64,000 bases of DNA from Blastocystis sp. Blastoise (GCA_039096225.1 JBBPEB010000032.1:414501-478500); one strand, 5' to 3'; positions 19,741 to 38,605 are shown, counted from the first letter of the stretch. Notes: a model not told the origin generated them from the letters alone. Numbers and translations: made by a program.

Positions 19741-20134
19741 TTTATATACCTTATGAAAATCAAAATCTTGTCGAAGTAAACGTGTGAATGAACATATTTC
19801 AAACAATATATATAAGTATTCTAAGGGTAGTGAAGAAGGTACTGAAGGGTAGGGAGAAAGAAGAAGAGAAGGCTTATATAATAATAATAAATATAATAAT
19901 AATATCAAATATAATAATAATAATACATATAATAATATATGCATACCTTAAGTAATGTATATAGTTCTTCTAGTTGTTCATCAGTAATAAATATTTTATG
20001 TATATATTTATTTAGTAAATATCCACTTCTCTTCATAAGTCCTTTTTCTTGGCATTGTAAACCAAGTATATATATAGAGAAACAAACGTCATATGTATTC
20101 TCCATTGAAGAAAGAAGATTTGTATATCTATAAC

Positions 20135-20199
<65 letters not shown>

Positions 20200-20357
20200 A
20201 TAGTAAATAATAATAAATGTGATAATAATTATAAGTCTATATTTACCTATATATAGTTTCTTCAAGAATAGAAATAACAAACACATGCTTATGGGCAGCA
20301 TAATCGCGGTTATTCGAGAAACACATTAACATATTCACAACAAATGGACCCATAGAA

Positions 20358-20431
<74 letters not shown>

Positions 20432-22060
20432 AAAAAAGTAATGCAACCAATTTAGATATAATAATAAAAAAAAATAAAACAATAATAATAATAATAATAA
20501 TAAACATTATAATAATAATGCTATATACCCTTCAATGTTGAGTCTCCAAATACAGATATTAAATGATAAAGAGCTTCTATATATCTCCATGTATATTTCG
20601 AGTGATCCCCGCGGGGATCAGCAAGATTTTGTTGAAGTTGTTCTAAGAGTAATGTAACATAGCTACCTACTTTTGTAGGATTATTCTTTAATATAGTTTG
20701 TGCCAATTTATAAACTTTTGTTTGATAATCATATATATCAATGTTAAGAGATAAATCTTCAGATAAATCAAAATTTTCAGGGAACCTATATATATATATA
20801 ATATTATGTAGATTCTAATTGAATCAATAATAATTTAAATAAATAAAATAAAATAAAATAAAATAAAATAAAATAAAATAAAATAAAATAAAATAAAATA
20901 AAATAAAATAAAATAAAATAAAATAAAATAAAATAAAATAAAATAAAATAAAATAAAATAAATAATATATATATACATCATTTGTTGAATAATCGAGTCC
21001 ATGACAGAAGGGAGAAGAGATAGAGAAGGGAAGAGAGAGAGGAAATAAGGTTGTTCAATATGACTGCAATAATCGTGGAAATGAAGGAAAATTAATAAAG
21101 AACGAGTAGAATAGATTTAAAATAGAATAAAAATAGAATAGTATAAATATGAAAGGATATAATTAATATTTCAAGAACAGGGTATACACAGGGTGAGGGA
21201 TAAAATGTGACTTTCCCAAGGAAATCGAGAGATATAGAGAAATAAATAGAAAGAAGAGATGCAAGACGATTATCAGCCTGTATAATAAATGGAATAATAA
21301 ATATAATGATAAAATAATATTAATAAAAAAATAATAATGATAATAAGTAGAAAATAAAAATAATAAATAGAATAATAAAACATAATAATAAATAGCTATA
21401 TATAATATATACATCATTCTTAATAAATACATGAAATTGAGCCAGTTCATATCCAATAATATTAATCAGTTCCGCTAGAATAACAAGGAAGTCCATATCA
21501 ATATCTACAGGAGAAGAGAAAGAAAGAGAAGGAGAGAGAGTAGTATATATAGAAGGTAAGAAGTTAAAGAAGAAGAGATAGTTGTATATATAGAAGGAGA
21601 GAAATAAATGTATTAAATATAATAATAAAATATAGAATAATAATAATAATAATAATATATAAAAGATATATATTGAGTAGAATGAGACAGTTAATCTTAT
21701 CATCTAGACTCATACCTTTATCAATTATCTATATATAATAATAATAATAATAATAATATACTATAGCTATCATCAACTTTATTTATTGAATATATTATAA
21801 AAGTCTTCACAAAAGCCATTAATAAAATGAGATGAATTCGATATATATAAGTCAAAATATTTATGGTAATTCTGTAATATTCATAGACATATACAGAACA
21901 GACTCTATATATACATATAAAAAATAATATGTATACTAAGTATAATAATAATTTAAGAAATAGGTATAATGATAATAATATATATACAATCATTTCACTA
22001 TTATTACAATCTAAATAACACCCCAATTGTGATTTAGTAATACAGAAAGAACGGTTTCTA
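18700..22060 (-). CDS. XPOT: Exportin-T (Los1-type tRNA export karyopherin), 5' end not found
   Basis: An importin-beta superfamily HEAT-repeat protein that exports tRNA with Ran-GTP. Exon matches to exportin-T, in order: LGCYLDCNNSEMI (cf. VGAYVSWIDLSLI); DKGMSLDDKI (cf. NKGMDPVDK); DIDMDFLVILAELINIIG (cf. EEDVDFLARFSKLVNGMG) plus FIKND; ADNRLASLLSIYF; the long exon at 20525-20785 with YTWRYIEALYHLISVFGD; DSMGPFVVNMLMCF; KGLMKRSGYLLNKYIHKI (cf. AKVRSRTAYLFSRFVK); LPLEYLYILFEICSF; and a C-terminal exon around 19250-19450. About 12 introns, several of (TA)n, (AAT)n or (AAATA)n. The first 150-200 residues (Ran-binding region) are not recognisable between 22060 and the transposon at 22720. The stop at 18700 is provisional. 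The gene may be truncated or its 5' exons very diverged. Confidence 0.68.
19683..19741. repeat. (AAT)n in exportin-T intron
   Basis: About 20 AAT units between exportin-T exons. Confidence 0.9.
20138..20196. repeat. (TA)n in exportin-T intron
   Basis: About 58 bp of pure TA; a second tract of similar length lies at 20360-20428 in the next intron. Confidence 0.9.
20836..20962. repeat. (AAATA)n pentanucleotide repeat in exportin-T intron
   Basis: About 25 perfect copies of AAATA (TAAAA), the only long pentanucleotide array in the window. It makes up most of one intron. Confidence 0.95.
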
Positions 22061-22719
22061 ACAAACTATGTTAATAATAAAAAATATAATAATAGTAATA
22101 ATATACAGTTTATTAACCTTCAACAAATAGTGCTTTATTCACGATTATATATAGAAGAATTGAAAAAGAGACATACCTATAGAATAAGGACAGTAATTAA
22201 GGAGACTATATATATATTAAGAGTAACTATTATATTTATATAAATAATATTATAATAAATAAAAGAATACATAATAATAATATAATCTATATCTTCATTT
22301 ATTGTGTTCATTAACGAATATTCTTTATGATAATAGTGTTCATTTTAAAGCTCTTTCTGTAAGTGACATTAATTGTTTTTGTATAGATATATAGAATAAG
22401 GAATACTATCAAGAGACTAAGTATAAGAAAATTGAGAAGACAAAGAAGGTATTGAAATACTATTTATAAAGATACTAAAGATTATGATTATAATAAAGAT
22501 GATAATGATATATATATACAGAATATATTGTTTATTTTTATATAATGAATTAAATATAGTAGTAATAGAAGCAGATTCAGTATGTATTTTAATATATATT
22601 TTAATACATTTGTAAACTATAGAATAGCAATAATAAATGATTATTGAAACGTAAATTACTTTATATATAACTGAATTCGATATTGTAAAAGACAAAAAAA
22701 TATCATAAGACGTAGAAGG

Positions 22720-27327
<4,608 letters not shown>

Positions 27328-27458
27328 GATGAAATAAGTTGCAATTAATTATTGATAAGCAAATAATAAGATGTTTAAAAGATTTTAAAAAAGTCTCTAT
27401 TCATGGGAATAAATTTTTGTTTTGGAATAAAAAGTTGTTTTGGTAAACCTACACCAGA
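27328..27458. promoter_or_regulatory. Divergent promoter of the transposon genes
   Basis: 131 bp between the two divergent start codons (27327 on minus, 27459 on plus) must carry both promoters. It is AT-rich with two AAAAGT/TTTTGT stretches. No defined motif is claimed. Confidence 0.5.
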
Positions 27459-28432
27459 ATGAGCCAGAATGATAAATTATTTGAAGGTATATACAGTCAA
27501 GATTAGATAGTATAGTATTAGATGTGATTCGTCTAAGAAAATGCTATTTTCCAAGTCAATCAGTGAATACGTCGCAATTCTTAACTGATAATCAAGATAT
27601 TATCCTAGTTTCTGATGAAATAGAGGCTCAAGTGAAGCATATTCTATCAAATATGTTATCAAAAATATCCGTGAATTATAATTGTTGTCCACTTCAGACT
27701 AATTATATGAATATTATGTTAGAAGAAACAATAAATAAAATAGTATTTGCATATTCAGGAAAGATTGTTGATAAGTGTGTTCCAAAAAATGCTAAGTTAT
27801 ATTGTGATAAATTATGTGAGTATGTTCCTGCATCTACTAGGACCCATTATTCCAATTGGTTTGGAATCGAAAGAAAAAATGGGAAAAATCAATACGTATC
27901 AATTGAGAATAATGATGAAAACCTAGTGTGTTTGTCGAGCTTTATTTCTAAAAAACTTTGTCCAAATCGATGTGTGTATTATGATTTTGAATCAATTAAT
28001 TCAATCATAAAATCTTATATTAGCGACAAAAGAAAAAATGGTAATTTACAGAAACTCCTTGGTTTTAAAGTATTATATATATATTCAATTTATTATTATT
28101 TTTTCAATACTCATGTGTTGTATTATTATGTTTATTATATTCTTTATATCTATATAAATTATATATATATATATTTTTATTTATTGATATATAATTTATT
28201 TTATTTTCAGGAAATAAAAGATAATGATCTTATAAATAATGCTTCTATATCGGAGAAGCCTTTTTTAAAGGAATTTGAATGGATAATTAATGGAAAAGAA
28301 ATTCCAATTATGAAGATGATGGATAAGAAAGATGTGGAACATATTTATACTTTAGATGATGAATTATTTAAGGAAAATGACTTATCGAGGGAATTTACCC
28401 ATCATATGACTGTTTTTATGTATATATGTATA

Positions 28433-28478
<46 letters not shown>

Positions 28479-28484
28479 GTTATG

Positions 28485-28531
<47 letters not shown>

Positions 28532-28836
28532 TATTATTATTATTATTATTATTACATAGGCAAAATCCTAAAAACATATTCCCTTTTTTTGAAACAAATA
28601 CTCCTGCACAAAATGGCACAAAGATATGTATGTATCTTGATATACAACGACATGAATCAGATATATCATCTAATAATGAACAAACTAACAAAGATGTTGT
28701 GAATTCTGACGATACTGTGTTACTCAATGATGTTTCCTTAGATAGTGATATGAATATAGTAGTTGACCCTAAGAATAAGAATGAACGAAAAAAATCTAAA
28801 CGATCTGTAACAAAGAAGAAACGGAATAACAATTGA
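27459..28836 (+). CDS. Unknown transposon-linked protein with basic C-terminus
   Basis: Proposed start ATG 27459 (MSQNDKLFE), a 35-bp intron (GTATATACAG...ATTAG), then DVIRLRKCYFPSQS in frame. Further introns lie at about 28070-28210 and 28419-28560, the last being (TA)n plus (ATT)n. The main exon has regularly spaced cysteines (NYNCCPLQ, DKCVP, LYCDKLCEYVP, KKLCPNRCVYYD) that could bind zinc. The tail is acidic, then Lys/Arg-rich (NKNERKKSKRSVTKKKR), a plausible nuclear localisation signal. I do not recognise the family. Its divergent placement against the transposase suggests an accessory, possibly DNA-binding, transposon protein, but it could be a host gene. The in-frame GTG at 27524 is not needed if the small first intron is accepted. 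Confidence 0.6.
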
Positions 28837-29515
28837 TGTGCTTAATCTTCTTATCTTGACTGCTTATATATATATATTTATATTCATATTAACAACTTTT
28901 TATCTCATTCTTTTCATTTAGCATTTGTTATTAATTATATATATATATATATATTAATATCTCTTCTTAGTCCACTCTTTATTTATAGTATTGAAAATTT
29001 ACAACTTCTGATTATGAAAAAAAATATTTATTATAAATTGATTTATTGATAAAACTATTAATTATGTTTGTTTGTATCGTTTAGAATTAAGAAGAACTTG
29101 CGTATAGAGTTTCATTCATTAACTTTAAAAAGAAGAATAAAAGGAAAAAATGTTAATTTGTTTAAAATATTATTTTGATATTCTTAAATAAAGTACTCAT
29201 ACAATGTGCCTACTAAGCATTCTGCATGCAGTCAACAGCACATTATTCAACAAAAAGATAATTAACAAAATGTTGACATCATCGTAATATTATTTTTCAT
29301 TTTATTTAAGGCTCTTCTAACTGTCCTCATCAAAATAAACACAGTAGACATCCATATTCAACAAATTAATACAATATTTTTCCATCGTCATTAACTAGTT
29401 ATTTTCAGAACATTTTTAAGTCAGTTACACATATCATCGACTCTCCAAACAATGTATATTATTCGAATTTAAAATTATATACTCTAATACAAAATATTTA
29501 TAAAAAAGAATTGTT
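28837..29515. other. Intergenic stretch after the transposon genes
   Basis: AT-rich with no gene seen. If the CACTA element has a right terminus it should lie here or a little beyond; no inverted repeat was recognised by eye. Confidence 0.5.
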
Positions 29516-29544
29516 GTGTTTGCTTTTTATAAAAAAAATACACA

Positions 29545-29676
29545 AAATGAGTATCAAGCGCCACTTGGTGGTCAGAAAGTCGAGGTAAAAAAGGATTTAA
29601 GAGCGTGTTCATTTTTTTTGGCGCTTAGGGGTACCACCAAATGGGGCTACACGGGAAAAACCTGCCTACAGGTGTT
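29545..29676. repeat. GC-richer repeat island (copy B), inverted relative to copy A
   Basis: Contains CAAGCGCCACTTGGTGGT (about 29553), GGCGCTTAGGGGTACCACC (about 29620) and AAAAACCTGCCTACAGGTG (29656-29674). The last is the reverse complement of the start of copy A at 16419-16437 with one mismatch. The first two words form an internal inverted pair (GGCGCTT..ACCACC). A 106-codon frame across it is not protein-like. Confidence 0.5.
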
Positions 29677-30000
29677 TCCTAAGATTTTTATTTTAATTAT
29701 AATATATAACAAAACTATAAATAATACAATCAAAGATTCAATACATTATAACTTGAATAAGAAGAGCTATTATAAATATGATAAAAAATATGCAAGAAAA
29801 AAAAGAATATTTTATTTGAAAGATAATAAAAAGTGACTATAAAGAAGATAAACAAATTTGCTACATATATATAAAAGACTTAATGAATATCATTATTTTT
29901 TTTAAACTTTTAATGAGAAAAAAAAAGTTCTCTATAATAGAAAAAAACATATACTTTTGTGAATATAAGTTAGATAATGTGAAACTAATATTAACACATT

Positions 30001-30567
30001 TTAATTTGCGCTAGAAACATAAGGTCTTTGAGCATCATCAATAAACTGCTTAAAAACACGATAAAACGTAGGAAGATCAGGATTTGCATCAAGTTCTTCT
30101 TGAGGAATGGTGTCATTATCAGCTAAATCCTATAAAAACACAATATTTATAATTAATGACTTTATCACAAAATAATTATATATTTTCATATATATGGATA
30201 TAAATTTAATACTTGTATTTCTTCATAACCTCCAATAAAAACATAAATACACGGTTTGACTTCAATGAAAACTTGCGGATAGTCTGTTCGTTCTATAAGA
30301 ACGAAAATAAATATCATGTACATTATAGCAATAATATTAATAAGTATAAAAAGTTGACATACGAGAAATTTTAAACAATCGCTTTCTAAACATTAAACAA
30401 TTATCATCTGTTCCATTATATTCTGTGATTTCAAACCCTTTCGCTTTAAATAAGGCCTTTATATATGTTAAAGACGAGAAATAATGACATACTCGCAATT
30501 TATCTTGTTTCGCTACAGAATTTTGATTGATGTATGTTACTAGCATAAAGCAACTTAGATGGCGCAT
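30001..30567 (-). CDS. SH3BGR-like / glutaredoxin-fold small protein
   Basis: Three exons giving about 140 aa. Exon 1 (30567-30362) encodes MRHLSCFMLVTYINQNSVAK ... IKALFKAKGFEITEYNG and exon 2 RTDYPQVFIEVKPCIYVFIGGYEEIQ. Exon 3 encodes DLADNDTIPQEELDANPDLP and ends RPYVSSAN. The order beta (LVTYINQNS), helix, beta (GFEITEYNG), helix, then cis-Pro region YPQVFI and IGGYEEI matches the thioredoxin-fold SH3BGR/SH3BGRL family (VYISS...; PPQIF-NGD-YCGDY). No CxxC redox motif is present, as in SH3BGRL. Function in that family is poorly defined (actin/ubiquitin scaffold proposals). The call is structural; the start could also be the second Met (MLVTY). Confidence 0.55.
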
Positions 30568-30998
30568 ATTTTTTATGAATAAAACTTAACTATTTAATAA
30601 AACACACTTTACAATTTAAAAAAGATATTATGGAAACTTCTGATTCTTTAACTTATGAAACAATTATATTCGTGTTTGTTTCTAAAGAACAGAAACAACA
30701 TTTCAATTTTAAAAAGAAACATATTAAGATTAGGATATTATTACTGCTTAACTTAATTAATTAATAAGTCACAAAGTGTATATAAGCTTCATCAAAATGA
30801 AAAATCATGTTAAAAATGAGAATATTAATAGATTATTTGACAACAAATACTGTGTTTGACTTGTAAATTCCATGTATATGGACTTGATAAATAAGAATTA
30901 TAAAACAAAGCAAAAAATGATATACAGCCATTAAAAAAGAAATGAATCCAAAAAATGATAATTATGATAAATATATAGAAATATTAATAAAATGAGAT
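30568..30998. other. Intergenic, no gene seen
   Basis: About 430 bp AT-rich spacer. It should contain the promoter of the SH3BGR-like gene and the VPS15 3' UTR. Confidence 0.6.
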
Positions 30999-31420
30999 TT
31001 AGCTCCAGACCTTAACAGCTCCATCACGGCCAGCAGTAACCATAAAGTGATGAGGTCTAGTAATTACAGCAACATCTATAAATAAAAAATGTAAAAAAAT
31101 AATAGAATATAAAGGTAGAATAATAATTTGGAATACAAACAATATTTGATAAGAAAAAATACCTTGAATAGAGCTAAGATGGTCATGATTTTCATTAGAA
31201 GGTAAATTGAAATCAGAGCGACTAATTTTAATATTTTGTTCATCACAGAAAATTGTCTTATTTGTTAAACTATATTTATGATCTCTAGCTGCCATAGTTG
31301 TTCCAACAACAGTATAAGAATTCTGAACATTTTCTAAATCCCAAAGTCTTATGGTACGATCACTACCTGCTGATAATATATAATCTTTCTTCCCTATAGA
31401 TATTTATATAATAATAATAA

Positions 31421-31493
<73 letters not shown>

Positions 31494-31609
31494 AAGAATA
31501 ACTAAGGGAGAATAATGAATTAATGCTATTTTTATAGACATTCACAAAGAGAGGAGATTTATCAGTATATGATTGCACAATATGCTATATAATTAATAAT
31601 AATAATTTG

Positions 31610-31673
<64 letters not shown>

Positions 31674-32791
31674 GTATATATACTGAGGGATCCACACGAC
31701 GCATAAGGTAGTTATCATCCGTTACATTATGTTCCTCATCCGTTAAGACACACAAACGTTTGATTAGTTTAGTTTGATCTAAATCCCAACATTCAACGTA
31801 ATTCTTACCATTCAAACACCATATGTAAGGATCAGGAGTTGTATTACTATATATATATATATATATAGTTATTATTATTAAATAGAGATTCAAATGAATA
31901 ATTACTATTATATTTAATAATAAATATAATAATAATAAATATAATAATAATAAATATATGATTATTTACTCATAGTTATGAGATGTATATAACTTTGTGA
32001 TACTACAATTAGAAGGATGTTTCCAGCAGTTAGTAAAGAGCGGGAAACGAAGATCAAGGAGGGATATATAACCCAGAGAAGTTCCTATCAAAACACCACT
32101 ATTATTACTACCTATAATAATAATTTGATTAATAATAGAATGAGCAATAACATAATACTAATAATAAGTATAATAATAATAATAATAAAATAAATAAAAT
32201 ATTAAAAAATATAATAATAATAATAAATAAAAACATAATAATAATACCTATAATAAATATAATAATAATAATAAGCATAATAATAAGTATAATAATAATA
32301 ATATACACATGGAGATTGAGGTAGAACAACCAAGTTTTGGAGATATATTAACATAATTAATATGACTATTACTTCTTATATCATACATATATATATCTCC
32401 ATTCTTACTGGTATATAATACATTTGAATTGAAATTACTATTATAATGAGTCACACAAGATAACTATATATTAATATAATAATAATAAGTATAATAATAA
32501 TAAGTATAATAATAATAATATATATATACGGATATATCTGAAATCTTCTTATTTAAAATAACAGAAGAAGGAGTATTGTTGAATATATCTGATCTCACGA
32601 TATGTAAATGACTGTCTTTCGTAACGGCAACGAACGTACGACTGTTGTCACAAACCGTTAAATCATTCACTTCGCTATGAGTATTATATTGGCCATCATG
32701 AGTTAAATCTGATTTTGTTCCTAAGCCTTTTGTTTGATAATAATAGATCATACCACTCTCACTAGATGTCAGGAAATAGAGAGAATCCTAT

Positions 32792-32877
<86 letters not shown>

Positions 32878-34685
32878 TACTTTAGAAATAGCAATTTTAT
32901 TTATAGGTTTCTGATCTGCATTATGTGTATATAAACAACTTCCTTGAGGACGATATTCACCTATATATATATATATATATATATATAAATACTATTATGT
33001 AGAATAATAATACTAATAATAAATATTATATATATATATATACGATCCTTTAAAATACTTTCATCTGTAATTCTATATATAATAAAAAAATAATAATAAA
33101 AAAAAGTATATATATATATACTTGAATGATGTTCCATCAGGATTTACAAGACCCCCAAGAGAAGGGGGACAAGGAGGTAATTGTAACGTATTTAATAATG
33201 TCTATATATTAGTATAATAAATATAATCATAAATAAAAGTATATATAATAATAACTATACTAACAAACAAACTTTTATATATAATAAACATAATAATATA
33301 ATCTCTATACTTTATATTCTACAAAATCTTCAATTGTCATAGTATTAAACTTTAATCTTGTATATACATTTACATTTGGTTCACCTGTATGAACAGTATC
33401 TAATCCATAATAATAAACTAACTTTTCTAATTCTCCATTATTATTACTATTATCTCTATTTAATAAGTCTACAATCTTCGAAGTAGGTATTTCAATAAAA
33501 GAAGGTAAATACCCATTTCTTATACTTTCTTCATCAAAAGCACTAGGTATATATTTAGTACTTTGTAAACTAGTTTGTAAGTTCACTACACTACTTGCTC
33601 TAATACGAGGATAAGAGAAAGAACTATGATTTCGTGTAGGCTCTTGTAAATGCTTCTTCTTTAAAGATTCCGTTATATATAAAGATAATAATGATTTCTT
33701 TGTTTCTAAATCTAATTCCATTGTCGATAAATAAGGAATTGATACTATATATATAATATTATTATTATTTATTTATCATTATTATTGATAAAAATAGTAT
33801 ATATAATAAATGATTTGATAATATATTTATATATACTGGATGAATGTCGACTATATAGTTCTCTTCCATTTTTAATATCGACGCAGAGTTCGTCATAAAC
33901 ATAAGCACTAACAGGAGATTGTAAATAAGATACTAAATAATCTTTTTCCCACGGGATTGTAAATAAATTAATTGTAAAATAACTTTGTAATATACCTGCT
34001 AATAACACTTGTATTTCAGGTTCTTGAACGATTGTAGTGAAACAACAAATAGTATCTAATACTTCGTTACGTAAATATTCACGGGGATGAAGCAATAAAG
34101 GACACTATAATAAATATAATAAATAAAATAATAAATAAAATAATAAATAAAATAATAAATATAATAATAAATATAATAATAAATATAATAATAAATATAA
34201 TAATAAACATAATAATAAATATAATAATAAATATAGAATTACTATTTTAACAACAACATCTTGAACTTGTGTAACGGTAAGATATTTGTGTTTCGCCATA
34301 TATTGTACACATTTAAGTACATAGTAAATGACGATCTCGTTGTCATCATAAAGTGTTTCTGAAAGCCATTCGACGATAGTAGAAGATATAACAGAATAAG
34401 AAAAGAAAGAAAGAATAGACTATATATATAATAATAAATTTAAAAAAAAAATGTATATAAATAATATTTATGTATTTATAAAATAATAATATATAGTTAT
34501 ATAATAATAATAATAATAATAATATATATATATATATATACAGGAAGCATTCTCATGAATATTGCTCTTACATAAGGATCTCTGTCATTAAAGAAAGTAG
34601 ATAACATGGTTAAAATAGATAAACTCTCTTTAGGGAAGAGGGAAAGAAGCGCGGGCAAGTTCTGAAGAGTTGTACAACGTACCTT

Positions 34686-34742
<57 letters not shown>

Positions 34743-34750
34743 TATCTCAG

Positions 34751-34781
<31 letters not shown>

Positions 34782-35239
34782 CTATAGAGTCTTGAAGTCC
34801 TGATTCAGCTAAGAATTTATTGATATAATTATCTAATTCCATTTGAATACGATATAAATATTCATCATATGTTGTTTCTTCTTTATCATTTTTCTTGGCT
34901 GCAGAAACTTTTTTATTAACGAAACACAAATCAAGGAATCGTTTGCCGCTCTTAAAAATGGAGGGAAGAGATTCAGCGAGAGCTAATCGAACAGTTACAT
35001 TACTATATATGAATATATAAAGAATGAATAATTTATATAAATATTATAATCATAAACATAATAATAAATAGAATAAATAGAATACGAGTATAATAATAGG
35101 ATATAATAATATATATATATATATATACGTATCTTGTAGTAAAGGAGAGAGACAAGGTAGGATATATTCAGTAAATAAATGTTCATCACTTTCAGGAAGG
35201 ATAGAAATGGAATTAAGAACAAATGTAATAGCATGTACC

Positions 35240-35281
<42 letters not shown>

Positions 35282-36372
35282 AAAGAAAAGAGAATAAGGA
35301 ATAGAAGAAGAATAGAGATACGGTTACTTATTAATACATATAATACATATAATAATATATACAGCAGCTTTAACAGTGGGAGTTTCGTCCTGTTTCAAAA
35401 GCGTTATAAGATACGGTAAGATACGTTGTAACAGAATATCTTCTGAAAGATACTTGGAAATCTCTGTAAGTAATAATATTCCAACGAATTTAGAATAAGG
35501 AACAGAAACGTTTCGAATAGAACTGGTTAAGATGGAAAGAATTAATAATGTTTCTGAATCTTCTAAACGAGGGGTAGTATTACTTGAAGAGCACGTGACT
35601 GGAATAGTTTCTCCAGTTTCCCCTTCTTTCATTTGCATTGTTTCGTAACGTTCTGAATGTGTCTGAATTTGAGATACAATTCCCTTTAATTTCTCAAGAA
35701 CACTATTAATATCTCCAGTTTCTCCACTTGTTTCTTGTATACAATTCTCTCGTGTTTTCACGCGATTGCGTTCTATTGGCTTAGGAGAGGGAATTGTAAC
35801 GCCTTTATAAACAGAATTTAACGTATGTTCTAATTCCTTAGCTATTTTATCAAAACTAGCACAATGATCTTTATCTGTACAATGGAATTGATCTATATAT
35901 ATATATAAATATATATATGTATATATATATTAAAATAAGAATCAAAAATACTTTTTAATATAGATGAAAAGTCTTTTGCGATCCTAAGAATACGCTGATC
36001 CCCCGTGGTTATTTCTTCATCAATAGCCTTCAGGAAAAGAGGATAATAATAAGAATCGAAAGAAGAAGGGAATATACTATCGTCACCCGTATATTTCTCA
36101 AGATATCTATATATATAATAAGTATATATGTATATATATATATATACTGTGATGCAGTGAGACGTTCTTCAGGATTTCTACTTATCATACTTAATATCAT
36201 TTCCTATATATAATAATAATAATAACAATAATAATAATAATAATAATAATAATATATACTTCTAAAAGAGGGTTTTGAAGCTTTTTAATCGCGGGAATCG
36301 GATCATATTCACCGTCACGGTATTTCATAAGGGCATTCAAATCAAATAACGGTTGAGACTTTAAAGATAGGG

Positions 36373-36419
<47 letters not shown>

Positions 36420-36473
36420 TTCGAAGAATAATTCAAATAAAACACATCCCAAACTAAATATATCCATACTCTC

Positions 36474-36533
<60 letters not shown>

Positions 36534-36583
36534 TTAAGAGGTAAATCTCTACCCGGAGGAATTGAAAAGTCTTTTTTACCATC

Positions 36584-36615
<32 letters not shown>

Positions 36616-36675
36616 CTTGTAACAGTTGCATCATCGGTTGAAGCCACAGTATTTGATTAAAGAAATATATAATAA

Positions 36676-36708
<33 letters not shown>

Positions 36709-36923
36709 TCTAAAGATATGGTGATTTTATAACTTCCTTTACAATACGTTCTGGCGCCAAATAACAGAGTTCCCGCCCTTGGGACTCAAAGAAATATGTA
36801 AAACGAGCTATTTATGTAATATAAATATAAATATAAATATATATATATATATACCAAAAGTATTTCCATCTTCTGCCAAATAAGTAGGTTTAAAATAACC
36901 AAAATCACTATATATATATATAG

Positions 36924-36954
<31 letters not shown>

Positions 36955-37679
36955 AATAAATATATATACGTTAAAAGAACCCAACCCCAAGAAGTGACCA
37001 TGAAATTTTCACATTTTATATCCCCGTGGGAAAATCCGGATTTATGTAATTGTTCTACAGCCTATAAATAAATGAATATATATACATAAATATAATAAAA
37101 TAATAATATTATTTCATACTTTAATGCATTGATAAGCATACCATTTCTTTTCAATAGGTGTTAAGAATGGATGAGTACTATATAAAGATACACAATAATC
37201 ATAAATATATATATATATATATATATACCTAAGACGATCATAAAGATTTGAATAAAAGAATTGACGAATAACAAATGCATAAGAGGAATCATTAAATGCA
37301 AATGATTTCTAGATTAATTGAATAATAAAAAGAATATATATATATATATATATAACAAATACATAGAGGGGAGCAAGATTTGGAAAGTCTTTAGGATTGA
37401 TTTTATTTCGAACATAATTTAAATATTCTTGATGTTCATGAAGGTCAAGTGACTTGTCAGTCTTCTTATATACCTTAACTAAAACAAAACCATGTTCACT
37501 TTTACATTGAGCAGATTTCATGAACTTTCCATTTCCGATAGGTTTCTATATATATTTCAATGTATATTGACAATATAAAATTCAATAAAATAGGATACCA
37601 TATCGGTTAAAAAGGATAATTCATTGAGACTTGTTTGAATATCCAATTGCTCAGATGGTCTATATAAAGTATTACCCAT
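30999..37679 (-). CDS. VPS15: VPS15 / PIK3R4, PI3-kinase (Vps34) regulatory pseudokinase-HEAT-WD40 subunit
   Basis: Regulatory subunit of the class III PI3-kinase needed for autophagy and endosomal sorting. It begins [11 protein letters not shown], keeping the Gly-2 myristoylation context of VPS15. Kinase domain: [46 protein letters not shown] then [23 protein letters not shown] and [15 protein letters not shown]. The WxWVLLTDF..FKPTYL block is diagnostic of VPS15. HEAT repeats follow (about 33.7-36.0 kb; [18 protein letters not shown] is one). The C-terminal WD40 propeller (31.0-33.2 kb) ends in [17 protein letters not shown] at the stop. More than 25 exons; introns are short and mostly (TA)n or (AAT)n. 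Exons were ordered by homology; individual borders were not all phase-checked. Confidence 0.9.
31425..31491. repeat. (TA)n in VPS15 intron
   Basis: About 65 bp of TA. Comparable (TA)n introns of the same gene lie at 36377-36417, 36478-36531 and 35242-35278. Confidence 0.9.
31617..31671. repeat. (AAT)n in VPS15 intron
   Basis: About 18 AAT units; another array of about 25 units lies at 32794-32872. Confidence 0.9.
34112..34236. repeat. (ATAATAAAT)n-type array in VPS15 intron
   Basis: Imperfect 9-bp units, ATAATAAAT or ATAATAAAA, fill a VPS15 intron. Closely similar arrays occur in importin alpha (about 43190-43355) and ClpB (about 46305-46500) introns. Confidence 0.85.
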
Positions 37680-38133
37680 TCTCTTTTAATAAAAAAAATT
37701 GTATTTATATCTTATTAATTAATAGGATACGAATGAAGATAATAAATGAAAAAGAAATCTTTTTGGCCAAATAACACGCTGTCCCGTGGGAATTTCTATT
37801 GTTTGCAAGGAAATAAAGATATTTTCATAAAATTAGAAATGATGGATATTTTTTTAGACATGTTTATACATTATATGTATAATGCTTGCATTAAAGTGTC
37901 TTTCCTGTCTAAGAAGGAATTGGGTTATAATGAAATGAAAACATTTGATTAAATGAAGACAATTGAATAAGTGATTATTTTAAACTGTTGAGAATAAAAA
38001 AATAAACTAATGAGCAAACTAGAAAAACTATTAGAATAAGAAAATTTTAGAAAGTCAATAAAAAAATATAAAAAAAAGACAGTGATTTGTTCAATCATAA
38101 GAAATTTTGTGTGTAGATGTAACTGAAGGATAA
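37680..38133. other. Intergenic between VPS15 start and WASP-like stop
   Basis: About 450 bp. A 68-codon frame at 37746-37952 on the plus strand begins with ATG but has no recognisable domain and sits in the likely VPS15 promoter. It is not annotated as a gene. Confidence 0.5.
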
Positions 38134-38574
38134 TTATTCACTAAATTCTTCGTCACTATTATCTCTATTCATATCTATATATTTTATTAATTAGATATAT
38201 TAAGAATAAAATGGGAAATCAAAAAGAAATTGAAAAATACTCTCTCCTCGTCTCATCATAAGGAAGTAATTTTGTACTTGTTGAGGCATAGTTGCTTTTG
38301 GTTGAATAAAATTTGATTTTTCATCTTGATTACTTTAGAGATTTATGAATAGAAATAAATATATTCTTATAGAGATATAATTATATACTTATTATTCATA
38401 GGGGAAGAATGTTTTAGTTTTGATTTATCAAATTGACGAATCGATTGTAATAAATCATTTCTGCTATAATATATATAAAGTTATAAATTATATACATTAA
38501 AAAATATATATAATAATTATTTTATATATTGATATGAATATATATACTTTCCTGACATAGGTAAAGGTTGTGAG

Positions 38575-38605
<31 letters not shown>

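Noticed and set aside
22417-22695. 92-codon frame considered as the exportin-T N-terminus.
   Set aside because: Dominated by Ile/Tyr/Ser from AT-rich DNA, with no similarity to the exportin-T N-terminal HEAT repeats; it may contain intron and exon debris.
29516-29836. 106-codon plus-strand frame across repeat copy B.
   Set aside because: Starts without an ATG in good context and runs into AT-rich Lys/Tyr sequence; repeat-derived.
37746-37952. 68-codon ATG frame upstream of VPS15, with some base similarity to the VPS15 CYLAPER exon on the opposite strand.
   Set aside because: Similarity is short and may be chance; the frame lies in the likely VPS15 promoter and has no domain.
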